Below are positions 1 through 8,584 of a DNA stretch of 64,000 nucleotides, one piece after another. Position 1 is the stretch's first letter, and every line of letters starts with the position of its first letter. This DNA is from Bryocella elongata (GTDB taxonomy: Bacteria > Acidobacteriota > Terriglobia > Terriglobales > Acidobacteriaceae): NCBI RefSeq assembly GCF_900108185.1, contig NZ_FNVA01000001.1, forward strand, positions 372,001-436,000, read 5' to 3'. Under the pieces are notes generated by a model. It searched no databases. It was given only the letters and a program-made list of their open reading frames with translations, and had not been told where the DNA came from. The translations under genes were made by a program, and so were the position numbers.

Positions 1-1131
1 TTCGATCCCATAGAGAAGACGGCAGATGCTCGCGACCCCCAAAGCGGGCGAGAACGCAGCGCTCAGCGTGGAGCTATCGATCAGAGCCTTGGCGCGACGC
101 TTCTCTGCCGGGCGCGCCAGGAGCGCACCTAAGGCTTCTGCGATGGCGTTGGGCGCAGGAGCGGAGAAGACGGCATGCGACGCCGCTGTGGCCAGCTCTG
201 CGAGACCGTCGACCGAGGTCAACAGGGCGGGGCAGCCCGCGGCGATGGCCTCCAGGGGAGCAATGGCAAGTCCTTCGTGCAGCGAGGGCATGGCGAAGAG
301 GTCGCTGGCCCATAGCCAGGGAAGCACGTCTGCCTGCGAGCCGGCGAACCGCACGCGGTCGGAGATGCCGAGAGCTGTCGCGTGGCTTCTCTCGGGCGCG
401 TCAGGCTGTTCGCGTCCCACGTGGAGGTAGACGAGGTCTTTGCCGGTGGGTAGGAGGGCGAGAGCTTCGAGCAGCGCCCCGTGGTTCTTGGCTTCGTTAC
501 AGTTTCCAATGGTCAGGATGGCGGTTGTATCGTCATCGAGGCCGAGTTGCTGCCTCGCCGCCTGGCGTTCCGCGACAGTGGGAGGCCGGAAGCGGGCGGT
601 GTCGACCCAGTTCGTGATTCTGACGCCCCGGTTGTGGAAGCGATGGGCTTCGTTGGCTGCCACGGCATCGCTGACGAAGCCGAATCGCGCTCCCATGAGC
701 CTCAGGAACGCTCGTTCGGCGATCTTGCGTGCCCTAAGCTTTCCAGTGAAGTGAAAGGAGTTGTGCATCGTCAGGGCAAGTCGGCGCACGCCTGCGCTTC
801 GCGCGAGGAGGGCGAAAAGCGGGGAAGCCTCCTCGGTGTGGAGGTGGACGACGTCGAATCGCCCATCCCGACAGAGACGCTGAAAGCCGGTGACGAACTC
901 TGTGCTGGGGAGATATCGGCGCGATGAGCGGAAGGGCAGGTGGTGGACGGCGTACCCTGCCTCGATGAGTCGGGGTGCGAGCGGGCCTACCTCGGGAGCG
1001 GTCGCCAGGATCTCGCTGCAGACCCCATGGCGAGACCATTCACGAGCCGAGGACAGGAACATCATTTCCATCCCGGAGGGCTGAAGGCCGGCCATGACGT
1101 GAAGCACGCGCGTATTTGTTGACGGGGTCAT
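1..1131 (-). CDS. GT4-type glycosyltransferase, C-terminus cut by window edge
   Basis: The reading frame is open from an ATG at 1131 to base 1 with no stop, giving 377 residues and running off the left edge. It begins with a GT4-like Rossmann start (TRVLHVMAGLQPSGMEMMF), where the glycine-rich acceptor-side loop is expected. Later it has DVVHLHTEEASPLFALLAR and the donor-site segment MPSLHEGLAIAPLEAIAAG, which contains the E-x7-E-like signature of the retaining GT4 family. It probably transfers a nucleotide-activated sugar onto a lipid-linked glycan at the cytoplasmic membrane. It is divergent from the tyrosine autokinase at 1315, with about 180 bp between them, which places it at the edge of the polysaccharide locus. 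Family is confident; donor and acceptor are unknown. Confidence 0.85.
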   Translation of the reverse strand, partial: MTPSTNTRVLHVMAGLQPSGMEMMFLSSAREWSRHGVCSEILATAPEVGPLAPRLIEAGYAVHHLPFRSSRRYLPSTEFVTGFQRLCRDGRFDVVHLHTEEASPLFALLARSAGVRRLALTMHNSFHFTGKLRARKIAERAFLRLMGARFGFVSDAVAANEAHRFHNRGVRITNWVDTARFRPPTVAERQAARQQLGLDDDTTAILTIGNCNEAKNHGALLEALALLPTGKDLVYLHVGREQPDAPERSHATALGISDRVRFAGSQADVLPWLWASDLFAMPSLHEGLAIAPLEAIAAGCPALLTSVDGLAELATAASHAVFSAPAPNAIAEALGALLARPAEKRRAKALIDSSTLSAAFSPALGVASICRLLYGIE

Positions 1132-1232
1132 CAAACTTCAGTTTTCCGAACGCGCTGAGTGCACGCAGGCGCCGAGTGTGTCGATGGTACTATCAACGAA
1201 AGCACCCCCATCCGTTTTGCCAACGCGTCACG

Positions 1233-1261
1233 TTGCCGTTGTAGCTTTGACTTTCTATGGA
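1233..1261 (+). promoter_or_regulatory. Candidate sigma70 promoter upstream of the tyrosine autokinase
   Basis: TTGCCG (1233-1238) and TATGGA (1256-1261) are separated by 17 bp, 53 bp before the start codon at 1315. The match to consensus is only moderate (4/6 and 3/6). A GGAGGA at about 1296-1301 is too far from the ATG to be a clear ribosome binding site. This is a weak prediction from spacing alone. Confidence 0.25.
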
Positions 1262-1314
1262 GTTGCGGACCGATGCTCCGATCATCAGGTCTTGGAGGAT
1301 CAGCACCGTAAATC

Positions 1315-3630
1315 ATGCCGTATGACCCTCTACAGGATGTGACTTCCCGGTCGGCCAGCACACATCGCCGGAGTGCATTTCGCCGCGAGATGCATCTCTC
1401 CGACGCTCTGGTGATCCTGCGCAAGAAGCTCTGGCTTATCGTGGGCTGTGTGGTTGTGGGTGTGGGCCTTGCGGTCCTGCTGACCAGCCTCATGCAGCGG
1501 CGTTTCAGCTCCACGGTGACGATTGAGGTTCACAAAGAGGGCGGCACGAGCCTGAGCCTCGAGGATCTCTCGGGAGCGGGGCAGCAGCTGATCGGTGGAG
1601 ATCAGCTTAGCGTGGACCTCCTGACCCAGCAGGCTGTCATCGGAAATGAAAACATTGCGATGAAGGTGCTTGAGGACCTGGGCCTGACGAACTCGCAGCC
1701 GTTTCTGGCCCTGCGCCCGGCCAATGCCACCGCCTCAGGCCAGTCTCTGCTGGAGACGGACCCGACCTACCGCGACTCCGCTGTAAATCTGTTCCAGTCC
1801 CGTCTGAAAATTACGCTGGTGAAGGGGACGCGGCTGGTCAATGTGACCTACACGGACGCAGACCCAAAGCAGGCTGCGCGGGTGGCGAATGCGGTCGTCG
1901 AAGCGTACCTGATCTCTTCCACGCAACAACGTTACGACGCGACCTCGAAGACGTCCGCGTGGCTGACGAATCAGCTGTCCGATCTGAAGAACAAGGTTGC
2001 GGAAAGTCAACGCCGGGTGGATGACTTCCGGCAGAAGGTGGGCATCATCGGCGCGCCGACGATGTCGAGCGCCGGAAGCCCGCAGGTGGGGTCTGACCTT
2101 GGCTCCGTCGAACTGGCTCGCCTGAATGACCTGAACGCGCAGCTGACCGCCGCGGAAACCGTTCGGATTGCCGCTGAAGCCGCTTACCGGATGACGCAGT
2201 CCCGCGATGCGGACGTGGTGCTGGGGATTGACTCCAGCCAGCTGAACGGCGCACCGGGGGCCCTGGCGTCGCTCGACACTGTGCGGCTTCACCAGCTGCG
2301 CACACAGACCGGACAGCTCGAGGTGCAGATCTCAGCGGAGACGCAGAAGTATGGCCCGCGAAACCCGGCGATTCTGTCTCTGAAGAGTGAGCTCGCCGAG
2401 CTGCAGCGACAGACGAATGAAGAGATCTCCCGGGTGGGCAATCAGGCCGCCCGCAACCTGGATCTGGCGCGCAAGACGGAAGATGGCCTTCTCCAGAGTG
2501 TCGATCGCGAGAAGCTGCGCCTCGGTCACATGACCACGAGCGCCGATCAGCTTCTGCTGCTGGAGCAGGAGGAGACGTCCAACCGGACGCTTTACCAGGA
2601 TCTCTACGGCAAGCTCGAAGCTGCCAACATTTTGGCTGGAGCGAAGTCGTCGAACGTGACGATTGTGAATCCCGCCCGGGTGCCGTCGGGGCCTTCGCGT
2701 CCTCAGCCGGTGCAGAACATTGCGTTGGGCTTCCTCGCCGGCCTGGCGACGGGCCTCTTCCTGGCCTTTGCGACGGCGTATCACAATGACGTGCTTTCCA
2801 CCCCGGAAGAGGTTGCGAGTCTGACGTCCCTGCCGTTGCTGGGACTTGTGCCGCAGGCGGGTAAGAGACGCCGCTGGGCGTACGCGTATCCGTATGCTCC
2901 GACCAAGAAGGCCGATGCGGCCGCAGAGTCCGAAGGCAAGTTCGCGTGGGTGCTCAAGGCGCCGCGTTCCGTGGTGGCCGAGGCCTGCCGGCAGATACGT
3001 ACGGCGATTCTCCTGAGCCGGGCCGAACAGCCTCGCACGTTGTTGTTTACAAGCTCCTTCAGTGGAGAGGGCAAATCCACGCTGACCTCGAACATGGCTT
3101 TCGCCTTCGGTCTGCAGGGCAGTCGCGTGCTGCTGATGGATGCCGATATGCGACGCCCGACGTTGCACACGAAGCTCGGTTTGACCAACGGATCCGGGCT
3201 GAGCCAGTGCCTCACGAGCGATATTGATCCGGCATCGGTGATTCAGGTGCACCCCGACATGGATAAGGTGCATGTGATGACTTCGGGACCTGTGCCTCCC
3301 GCTCCTTCGGAGCTGCTCGGGTCGCCGCGGTTCGTCAAGCTGCTGGAGCAGATGAAGAAAGAGTACGACTACGTCTTCATCGATTCTCCGCCGGTGTTGC
3401 TCGTGACCGATGCGGTGCTTACGTCCACACTGGTCGACGGTGTCATTCTGGTGGTACGCTCCGGCGTAACCCGCCGCACGCCGCTGCGACGAGCGCTGGA
3501 GCAGCTGGCGCCATCGCGCAACAGATTGCTCGGTCTGATCCTGAACGCCGCGGACATCGAGTCGAGCGAGTTTGGCGGGGGATACAAGTACTACGGGGAC
3601 AGCACCTACTATGAGGACTCCGATGCGTAG
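1315..3630 (+). CDS. Polysaccharide co-polymerase / BY-type tyrosine autokinase (Wzc-like)
   Basis: This 771-residue inner-membrane protein couples chain-length control of an exported polysaccharide to tyrosine phosphorylation. The N-terminal Wzz domain follows a first membrane helix (about residues 39-60). A long coiled-coil periplasmic section leads to a second helix (about 469-489). The cytoplasmic kinase domain has Walker A FSGEGKST (about 582-589), Walker A' DADMRRPT (from 609) and Walker B VFIDSPP (from 687). The C-terminus is a tyrosine cluster (GGGYKYYGDSTYYEDSDA), the usual autophosphorylation site of BY-kinases. Kinase and Wzz are fused in one chain, as in proteobacterial Wzc. Its end overlaps the next gene, a Wza-like exporter, and a PHP phosphatase that could reverse its phosphorylation lies at 8585. 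Confidence 0.95.
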   Translation: MPYDPLQDVTSRSASTHRRSAFRREMHLSDALVILRKKLWLIVGCVVVGVGLAVLLTSLMQRRFSSTVTIEVHKEGGTSLSLEDLSGAGQQLIGGDQLSVDLLTQQAVIGNENIAMKVLEDLGLTNSQPFLALRPANATASGQSLLETDPTYRDSAVNLFQSRLKITLVKGTRLVNVTYTDADPKQAARVANAVVEAYLISSTQQRYDATSKTSAWLTNQLSDLKNKVAESQRRVDDFRQKVGIIGAPTMSSAGSPQVGSDLGSVELARLNDLNAQLTAAETVRIAAEAAYRMTQSRDADVVLGIDSSQLNGAPGALASLDTVRLHQLRTQTGQLEVQISAETQKYGPRNPAILSLKSELAELQRQTNEEISRVGNQAARNLDLARKTEDGLLQSVDREKLRLGHMTTSADQLLLLEQEETSNRTLYQDLYGKLEAANILAGAKSSNVTIVNPARVPSGPSRPQPVQNIALGFLAGLATGLFLAFATAYHNDVLSTPEEVASLTSLPLLGLVPQAGKRRRWAYAYPYAPTKKADAAAESEGKFAWVLKAPRSVVAEACRQIRTAILLSRAEQPRTLLFTSSFSGEGKSTLTSNMAFAFGLQGSRVLLMDADMRRPTLHTKLGLTNGSGLSQCLTSDIDPASVIQVHPDMDKVHVMTSGPVPPAPSELLGSPRFVKLLEQMKKEYDYVFIDSPPVLLVTDAVLTSTLVDGVILVVRSGVTRRTPLRRALEQLAPSRNRLLGLILNAADIESSEFGGGYKYYGDSTYYEDSDA

Positions 3631-4618
3631 CCGCCCATCGTATCGATCGGTTACCGCGGCCGTGCTGCTGCTGGCTGCGGGCATTGCCGGGGCACAGTCC
3701 AGCGACGGCAGCGTGTCGTCCGATCCGGCGATCCAGGTTCCTCGCCAGACTGCAGTCCCGCAGCTTCCTGAAGCTGGCATCTCGCTCGTGCCGCAGGATC
3801 TTGCCACCCTGAAGCTCGAGCCAGGCACACTCATCCGCTTCAGCGTGTATGACGCTCCGGAGATGTCGGCGTCATTGCGGGTCGCTCCTGACGGCTCGGT
3901 GAATGTGCCGCTCGCGGGGGTGGTGCAGGTTGGAGGAATGACTCTTCCCGAGGCGCGGCAGGCGCTCGAGGCGGCCCTGCTCAAGGGTGAGTACTTTGTC
4001 CATCCGCAGGTATCGCTCGACGTCGCCCAGGTTGCGCCTGCGGCCGTAACGATGACCGGAGAGGTGCATACCCCGGGCCGATTCCAGATTCTCTCCCCCA
4101 TATCGCTGCAGGCCGCGCTGGCCCAGGCGGGTGGCGAGACGGAGAACGCTGGCGTCACGATCGATATCCATAGGGCGAAGGCGCCGGCTGACGTGTTGGA
4201 GCATGTTTCCAATGCCAGGGCCGATCAGAACGCGTTCAATGCGATTCAGATCGCACCGGGCGATTCCGTTGATGTTCGCCGTGCCGGCGTCATCTACGTG
4301 CTGGGCGCGGTGCACCGTCCGGGCGGCTTCATGATGCTCAACCGCGGCTCGCTCGATGTGATGGAAGCGCTGGCTCTGGCGCAGGGGACGTTGCTCGAAG
4401 CTGCAACGGGCTCCATCCGCATCCTGCATCGGAACGGTGATGGATTCACTGAGGAGAAGTTTGAGCTCGATCCCTCCACGAAGGGCAAACGGCCCACGCT
4501 GGCGCTTCACGATACGGACATCGTTTACGTGCCGCCGAGCTTCGTGAAGACGATCCTGGTCAACGGGTCTTCGATCATCGGCGCTGCTACCTCGTCCATC
4601 ATCTACCGTGTGTACTGA
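3623..4618 (+). CDS. Wza-like polysaccharide export protein (Poly_export and SLBB domains)
   Basis: The 331-residue product begins with a signal peptide (hydrophobic AAVLLLAAGIAGA, cleavage near AGA-Q). A Poly_export domain follows, with GTLIRFSVYDAPEMSASL and the repeat region DGSVNVPLAGVVQVGG, then SLBB-like segments around ALAQAGG and IYVLGAVHRPGGF. Such proteins form the periplasmic and outer-membrane channel for polysaccharide. No lipobox cysteine is visible, unlike E. coli Wza. The ATG at 3623 is preferred because GAGG lies 6 nt upstream; an in-frame ATG at 3611 is the alternative. The start lies inside the end of the kinase gene (stop 3628-3630), so the two are translationally coupled. 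Confidence 0.9.
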   Translation: MRSRPSYRSVTAAVLLLAAGIAGAQSSDGSVSSDPAIQVPRQTAVPQLPEAGISLVPQDLATLKLEPGTLIRFSVYDAPEMSASLRVAPDGSVNVPLAGVVQVGGMTLPEARQALEAALLKGEYFVHPQVSLDVAQVAPAAVTMTGEVHTPGRFQILSPISLQAALAQAGGETENAGVTIDIHRAKAPADVLEHVSNARADQNAFNAIQIAPGDSVDVRRAGVIYVLGAVHRPGGFMMLNRGSLDVMEALALAQGTLLEAATGSIRILHRNGDGFTEEKFELDPSTKGKRPTLALHDTDIVYVPPSFVKTILVNGSSIIGAATSSIIYRVY

Positions 4619-5837
4619 GGGTGGTTCTACGTCCGGCTCGGGGCGGCCTGCAACGTTGCCTCGGTTTGCTCTGGATCGTCCTCCTGGAGCCGTACCGCGT
4701 CGCGTCGCTCTGCTGACGAACTTCCTTCCCCCATACCGCATCCGCATGCTGGAGATGCTGGCGGGCGGCCTGCACGAGCTTCGGATCTTCGTTTCGGTGA
4801 AGATGGAAGGCAATCGCGACTGGACGCCCGACTGGGGAACGCTGGATGTCACCGTACAGCGCAACGTCTCCTTCGCGAAGACCTTCGGGCAGGCTGGCAC
4901 GTTCCGCGAGCACTCCACCATCCACGTTCCATGGGACACGATTCCGCAGCTCGCCTTGTGCGATCCTGACGTGGTCATCGCCGCGGAGTTTGGCATGCGG
5001 ACCGTGCAGGCGGCCCTCTACTGCTGGCTGTACAGCAAGCCGCTCATTGTGTGGGCGACGCTGAGCGAGGTGACGGAGCGGCATCGTGGCAGGATGCGTG
5101 ACCGGCTCCGGCGGGTGCTCGTCCACTTCGTGACTCGCGTGCTGGTCAACGGCACCAGCGGAGCGCGGTACATCGCAGGCCTGGGTTTCCCCTCGACTCA
5201 CATTCACCTCGTACCGCAGGCGACCGACAACGCGATCTTTGCCGGGTCTGCCGAACGGGCTCCGGGTGATGTCACACGGCTGCTCTACACCGGTCAGCTG
5301 ATCGAGCGGAAGGGGCTGGATCGCATGCACGCGGCGCTGTGCCGGTGGTGTGACGCTCATCCGGACCGGCGCATCCACTGGACGCTGGTCGGTGGCGGAC
5401 CATTGCGTGAGTCCATCGCGGTGTGGGAAGGCCCCGCGAACTACGAGCTGCAGCTCATCGATGCGTTGCCGTTTGGGGAGCTAGCCGCGCAGTATCGGGC
5501 CGCCGACCTCTACGTGCTTCCGACGCTGGCAGACGAGTGGGGCCTGGTGGTGAACGAGGCGATGATCGCTGGCCTCCCGGTGCTGGGCAGCCTCGCCAGC
5601 CAGGCGGTGCTGGACATGGTGGTCGATGGCATCAGCGGCTGGACCTTCGATCCCGATCAGGCGACCGAGGTTGATCGTGCGGTGTCGCGGGCACTGTCAG
5701 CTACCGCGCAGGAGCTCGACACGATGCGGCTGGCCGCGATCGAGACGGCATCGCCGCTCGATCAGCGCAACATGGCGGACCGTATTCTGATCGCCATCAA
5801 AGCGGCAGCCCTCTCAGAGGCGGAGCCGACGGCATGA
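4608..5837 (+). CDS. GT4-type glycosyltransferase
   Basis: This 409-residue protein starts at a GTG that overlaps the stop of the export gene (4616-4618), and its own stop overlaps the next ATG. Motifs are typical of the GT-B fold: RRVALLTNFLPPYRIRML near the N-terminus, LLYTGQLIERKGLDRMHAA at the start of the second Rossmann domain, and YVLPTLADEWGLVVNEAMIA for donor binding. It should add one sugar to a growing lipid-linked repeat unit on the cytoplasmic side. The first roughly 30 residues are proline- and glycine-rich and poorly conserved-looking, so the true start could be slightly downstream. Specificity cannot be read from the sequence. Confidence 0.88.
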   Translation: MCTEGGSTSGSGRPATLPRFALDRPPGAVPRRVALLTNFLPPYRIRMLEMLAGGLHELRIFVSVKMEGNRDWTPDWGTLDVTVQRNVSFAKTFGQAGTFREHSTIHVPWDTIPQLALCDPDVVIAAEFGMRTVQAALYCWLYSKPLIVWATLSEVTERHRGRMRDRLRRVLVHFVTRVLVNGTSGARYIAGLGFPSTHIHLVPQATDNAIFAGSAERAPGDVTRLLYTGQLIERKGLDRMHAALCRWCDAHPDRRIHWTLVGGGPLRESIAVWEGPANYELQLIDALPFGELAAQYRAADLYVLPTLADEWGLVVNEAMIAGLPVLGSLASQAVLDMVVDGISGWTFDPDQATEVDRAVSRALSATAQELDTMRLAAIETASPLDQRNMADRILIAIKAAALSEAEPTA

Positions 5838-7027
5838 ACATTCTCGTGGTCCACAACCGCTATGCCTACGCCGGTGGTGAGGACGAGGCCTTTGCCACGG
5901 AGATCGAGCTGCTGCGAAGTCATGGGCACAACGTCGTCACGCATGTGCAGGACAACAAAGTCATCGCCGACGTCTCCCGCATGTCGGTGGTGCGGCGTGC
6001 CTTCTGGAGCTCGGAGGACTACAAAGCGGTTCGCGGGCTTATTCGGCAGCACAACATCGATGTGATGTCGGTGCACAACTTCTTTCCCCTCATCTCTCCT
6101 GCGATCTTCTATGCGGCCGCAGCCGAGAAGGTGGCGAGCATCCAGACGCTGCACAACTACCGCCTGCTTTGTCCGGGAGGGACCTTCCTGCGCGACGGCA
6201 AGGTGTGCGAAGAGTGTCTCGGCTCGGCGCTGCCCTGGAAGGCCGCATTGCATCGCTGCTATCGCGGAAGTCGCGTGCAGAGCGCGGTCACGGCAGGCAT
6301 GCTGTCGTCGCATCGGCTCCTGGGAACATGGAGCCACATGGTGACGCGGTACCTGGCTCTTACGGCGTTCATGCGGGACAAGATGATCGCCGGCGGCCTG
6401 CCTGCGGAGCGCATTGTGGTGAAGCCGAACAGCGTCGAAGAGACGGGCCTGGGCACTGGTGAGGGCGATGATTTTCTCTTCGTTGGCCGCTTGTCTCCGG
6501 AGAAGGGCGTCGATGTGCTGCTGCGGGCGTGGGGGAAGCTGCGGGCGAGTGGCGCGGCTGGCGTCCCCCGGCGGTTGCGGATCGTGGGCACCGGGCCGAA
6601 GGAGATAGAGCTTCGAGCGGCTGCCAGCGGTTGGCCCGAGGTGCGGTTCCTCGGTCACCTCCCGGGCGCCGCTGTGCGTGAGGAGATCGGCAACGCTGCT
6701 GCGGTGATCCTGCCCTCGATCTGGTACGAAGGCCTGAGCCGCGTCATGACGGAGGCATTTTCGAAGGGCACTCCGGTGATCGCTTCGGATATCGGGCCGA
6801 TTGGCGCAGCGGTGCGGCCGGGGGACAACGGTGTGCTGTTCCGGGTGGGAGATGATGCTGATCTTGCCGAGGCGCTTGCGAGGTTTCCTGCGCGCGGAGA
6901 TGCGCTCAGCCAGCTGCGTTCCGGCGCCCGGGCAGACTTCGATCGGCAATATGCGAGCGGAGTCGTCTACGCACAGCTGATGGAGATCTATGCCGCGGCC
7001 ATCGCCGAGGTGCGCGGCGGCTCTTGA
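5834..7027 (+). CDS. GT4-type glycosyltransferase
   Basis: The ATG overlaps the upstream TGA (ATGA), so this 397-residue protein is coupled to the preceding glycosyltransferase. It opens with MNILVVHNRYAYAGGEDEAF, a GT4 acceptor-domain start. A cysteine-rich patch (CPGGTFLRDGKVCEEC) is frequent in one GT4 subgroup. The donor domain begins at DFLFVGRLSPEKGVDVLL and carries PSIWYEGLSRVMTEAFSKG. It is a cytoplasmic or membrane-associated sugar transferase of the exopolysaccharide locus. Good family confidence; donor sugar unknown. It is the last gene of the tightly coupled set 1315-7027; a gap of about 265 bp without a convincing gene follows. Confidence 0.88.
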   Translation: MNILVVHNRYAYAGGEDEAFATEIELLRSHGHNVVTHVQDNKVIADVSRMSVVRRAFWSSEDYKAVRGLIRQHNIDVMSVHNFFPLISPAIFYAAAAEKVASIQTLHNYRLLCPGGTFLRDGKVCEECLGSALPWKAALHRCYRGSRVQSAVTAGMLSSHRLLGTWSHMVTRYLALTAFMRDKMIAGGLPAERIVVKPNSVEETGLGTGEGDDFLFVGRLSPEKGVDVLLRAWGKLRASGAAGVPRRLRIVGTGPKEIELRAAASGWPEVRFLGHLPGAAVREEIGNAAAVILPSIWYEGLSRVMTEAFSKGTPVIASDIGPIGAAVRPGDNGVLFRVGDDADLAEALARFPARGDALSQLRSGARADFDRQYASGVVYAQLMEIYAAAIAEVRGGS

Positions 7028-7293
7028 ATTCGAGAAGGGCCCCGGTGAGCAACGCAGGCGGGACAAACCAATCCAGAGAGCCGATCAGCAGCGTAAGTAC
7101 ATCAAGCGTCCGGGGAGAACTGCAGGTTGGGCACTGCTCGCCGAGTTCGGCCACTTTGCTGCTTGGTTTAGCGTCCGCTCCCTCTGCCAGCCGGCCTCGG
7201 AGAGCGTCTGGGCGGAATCCGCATCTATCTTGAGACACAGTTGTATCCGGCCCAGAGCATTGCACGGGCGAATCCGGGAAGAGCGAGGCTCGA

Positions 7294-8451
7294 ATGGCAG
7301 GGAAGTTGTGGACGAGGAGGCGGTTGCTTCGGCGAGGCGTGCTGGCGGCTGCCGCCGCGGGGTCGCCTCTGTGGGCCCAGACGGCCAGGGCTCTCCGCCA
7401 GGTCGCAGCCGGCGGACCATGGCTGATCGGCGGCGTGACGAGCAATGCTGTCATCGCCAAGGACCCGGAGTTTGTCTCCCGGCTCCTGCGGGAGTGCAAT
7501 GCTGTGACCGCGGAGGCAGAGTTCAAGTGGACCAGCCTCAGCCACAGCCCGGACGTCTATGACTTCAAACAGGCGGATGCGTTCCTTGCCTGGGCGGAGA
7601 GCCAGAAGCTCGTCTTTCGCGGTCACAACCTGGTCTGGCCCGGCAGCGGTACGCCGGATTGGGTTCGGGGCCGCATCTCGTCCTCCAATGCGAGCTCGAT
7701 GCTGGAGCACCATATCCGAACCGTGGCGGGCCGCTATGCCGGGCGAGTGTACTCATGGGATGTGCTGAACGAGGCCTTGAACGTGTGGGACAAGCGTCCG
7801 GATGGCCTCGCGAGCTACCCGTGGGCGCAGTATCTCGGCCAGGAATATGTGGACACGGCACTCCACGTGACGGCGGAGGTGGATTCGAAGGCTCGACTCA
7901 TCTGGAACGAACACTACCTGGAGTCCGATGACCATGGCGACCAGGTGGACCGCGACCTGTTCCTTACGCAGCTTCGCCGGCTTCGCAAGGCAAACGCGCC
8001 ATTGCACGGGATTGGCATTCAATCCCATATCTTTGCCGACAAGCCGGTGGCAACGGCGCGAATGCAGAGCTTTCTTGGCGAGGTTCGATCGCTGGGGTAT
8101 GAGGTTCAGCTCACCGAGATTGACGTCAATGACACGAGCCTGCCGGCCGACCCGGCCACGCGCGACGCTGCCTGCGCAGATGCTCTGCGACGATACCTCG
8201 ATGTCGTTCTGCCGCTGGCGCAACCCACAGTGATCTCCTTCTGGACGCTCTCGGACAGGTACAACTGGCTGGACTGGGCGGCGGGATTTGCGCCGAAGTA
8301 CCGGCGGGTCGATGGCCTGAAGCATCGTCCAGGGCTCTTCGACGCAAATCTCCAACCGAAACCGGAGTATGAGGTTGTCGCCGCGGCGCTGGAGCGTTAC
8401 GGCCGCCCGGCGCCGTTGACCGGTCGATCGAAAGGGGCGGGCCGGGGCTGA
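7294..8451 (+). CDS. GH10 family endo-beta-glycanase (xylanase-like), exported
   Basis: The 385-residue protein has a Tat-like signal (RRRLLRRGVLAAAAAG) and a GH10 TIM barrel. Visible GH10 signatures are NAVTAEAEFKWTSL, FRGHNLVWPG, YSWDVLNEALNVW with the acid/base Glu160, and VQLTEIDVND with the nucleophile Glu275. Both catalytic glutamates are present, so it should be active. Classical GH10 enzymes cut beta-1,4-xylan. Its position between polysaccharide glycosyltransferases and the PHP phosphatase suggests that it instead trims, releases or degrades the polymer made by this locus. GAGG upstream of the ATG supports the start. The substrate is inferred only from context. Confidence 0.9.
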   Translation: MAGKLWTRRRLLRRGVLAAAAAGSPLWAQTARALRQVAAGGPWLIGGVTSNAVIAKDPEFVSRLLRECNAVTAEAEFKWTSLSHSPDVYDFKQADAFLAWAESQKLVFRGHNLVWPGSGTPDWVRGRISSSNASSMLEHHIRTVAGRYAGRVYSWDVLNEALNVWDKRPDGLASYPWAQYLGQEYVDTALHVTAEVDSKARLIWNEHYLESDDHGDQVDRDLFLTQLRRLRKANAPLHGIGIQSHIFADKPVATARMQSFLGEVRSLGYEVQLTEIDVNDTSLPADPATRDAACADALRRYLDVVLPLAQPTVISFWTLSDRYNWLDWAAGFAPKYRRVDGLKHRPGLFDANLQPKPEYEVVAAALERYGRPAPLTGRSKGAGRG

Positions 8452-8584
8452 CGCGGACGCACGTTGCTGTATTCAAGTCGCACACCGCAACCGGTTTCGT
8501 AGAACGGTACACTGAAAGAAGTGATATCAGAGCGTGGATTTAGGCGCCTCTCATGACCCGATCGTTCAGGACCCTGGAAACTTC

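Noticed and set aside
2332-4212. 626-codon minus-strand open frame over the kinase and export genes
   Set aside because: It lies opposite genes with clear domains and has arginine/alanine/serine-rich shadow composition without any family motif.
6906-7526. Minus-strand frame with a CPTC and hydrophobic segment (LLIGSLDWFVPPALLTGALLEF) between the glycosyltransferase and GH10
   Set aside because: It overlaps the ends of two confident genes. No ribosome binding site precedes a usable start near the interesting part, and the composition fits a high-GC shadow frame.
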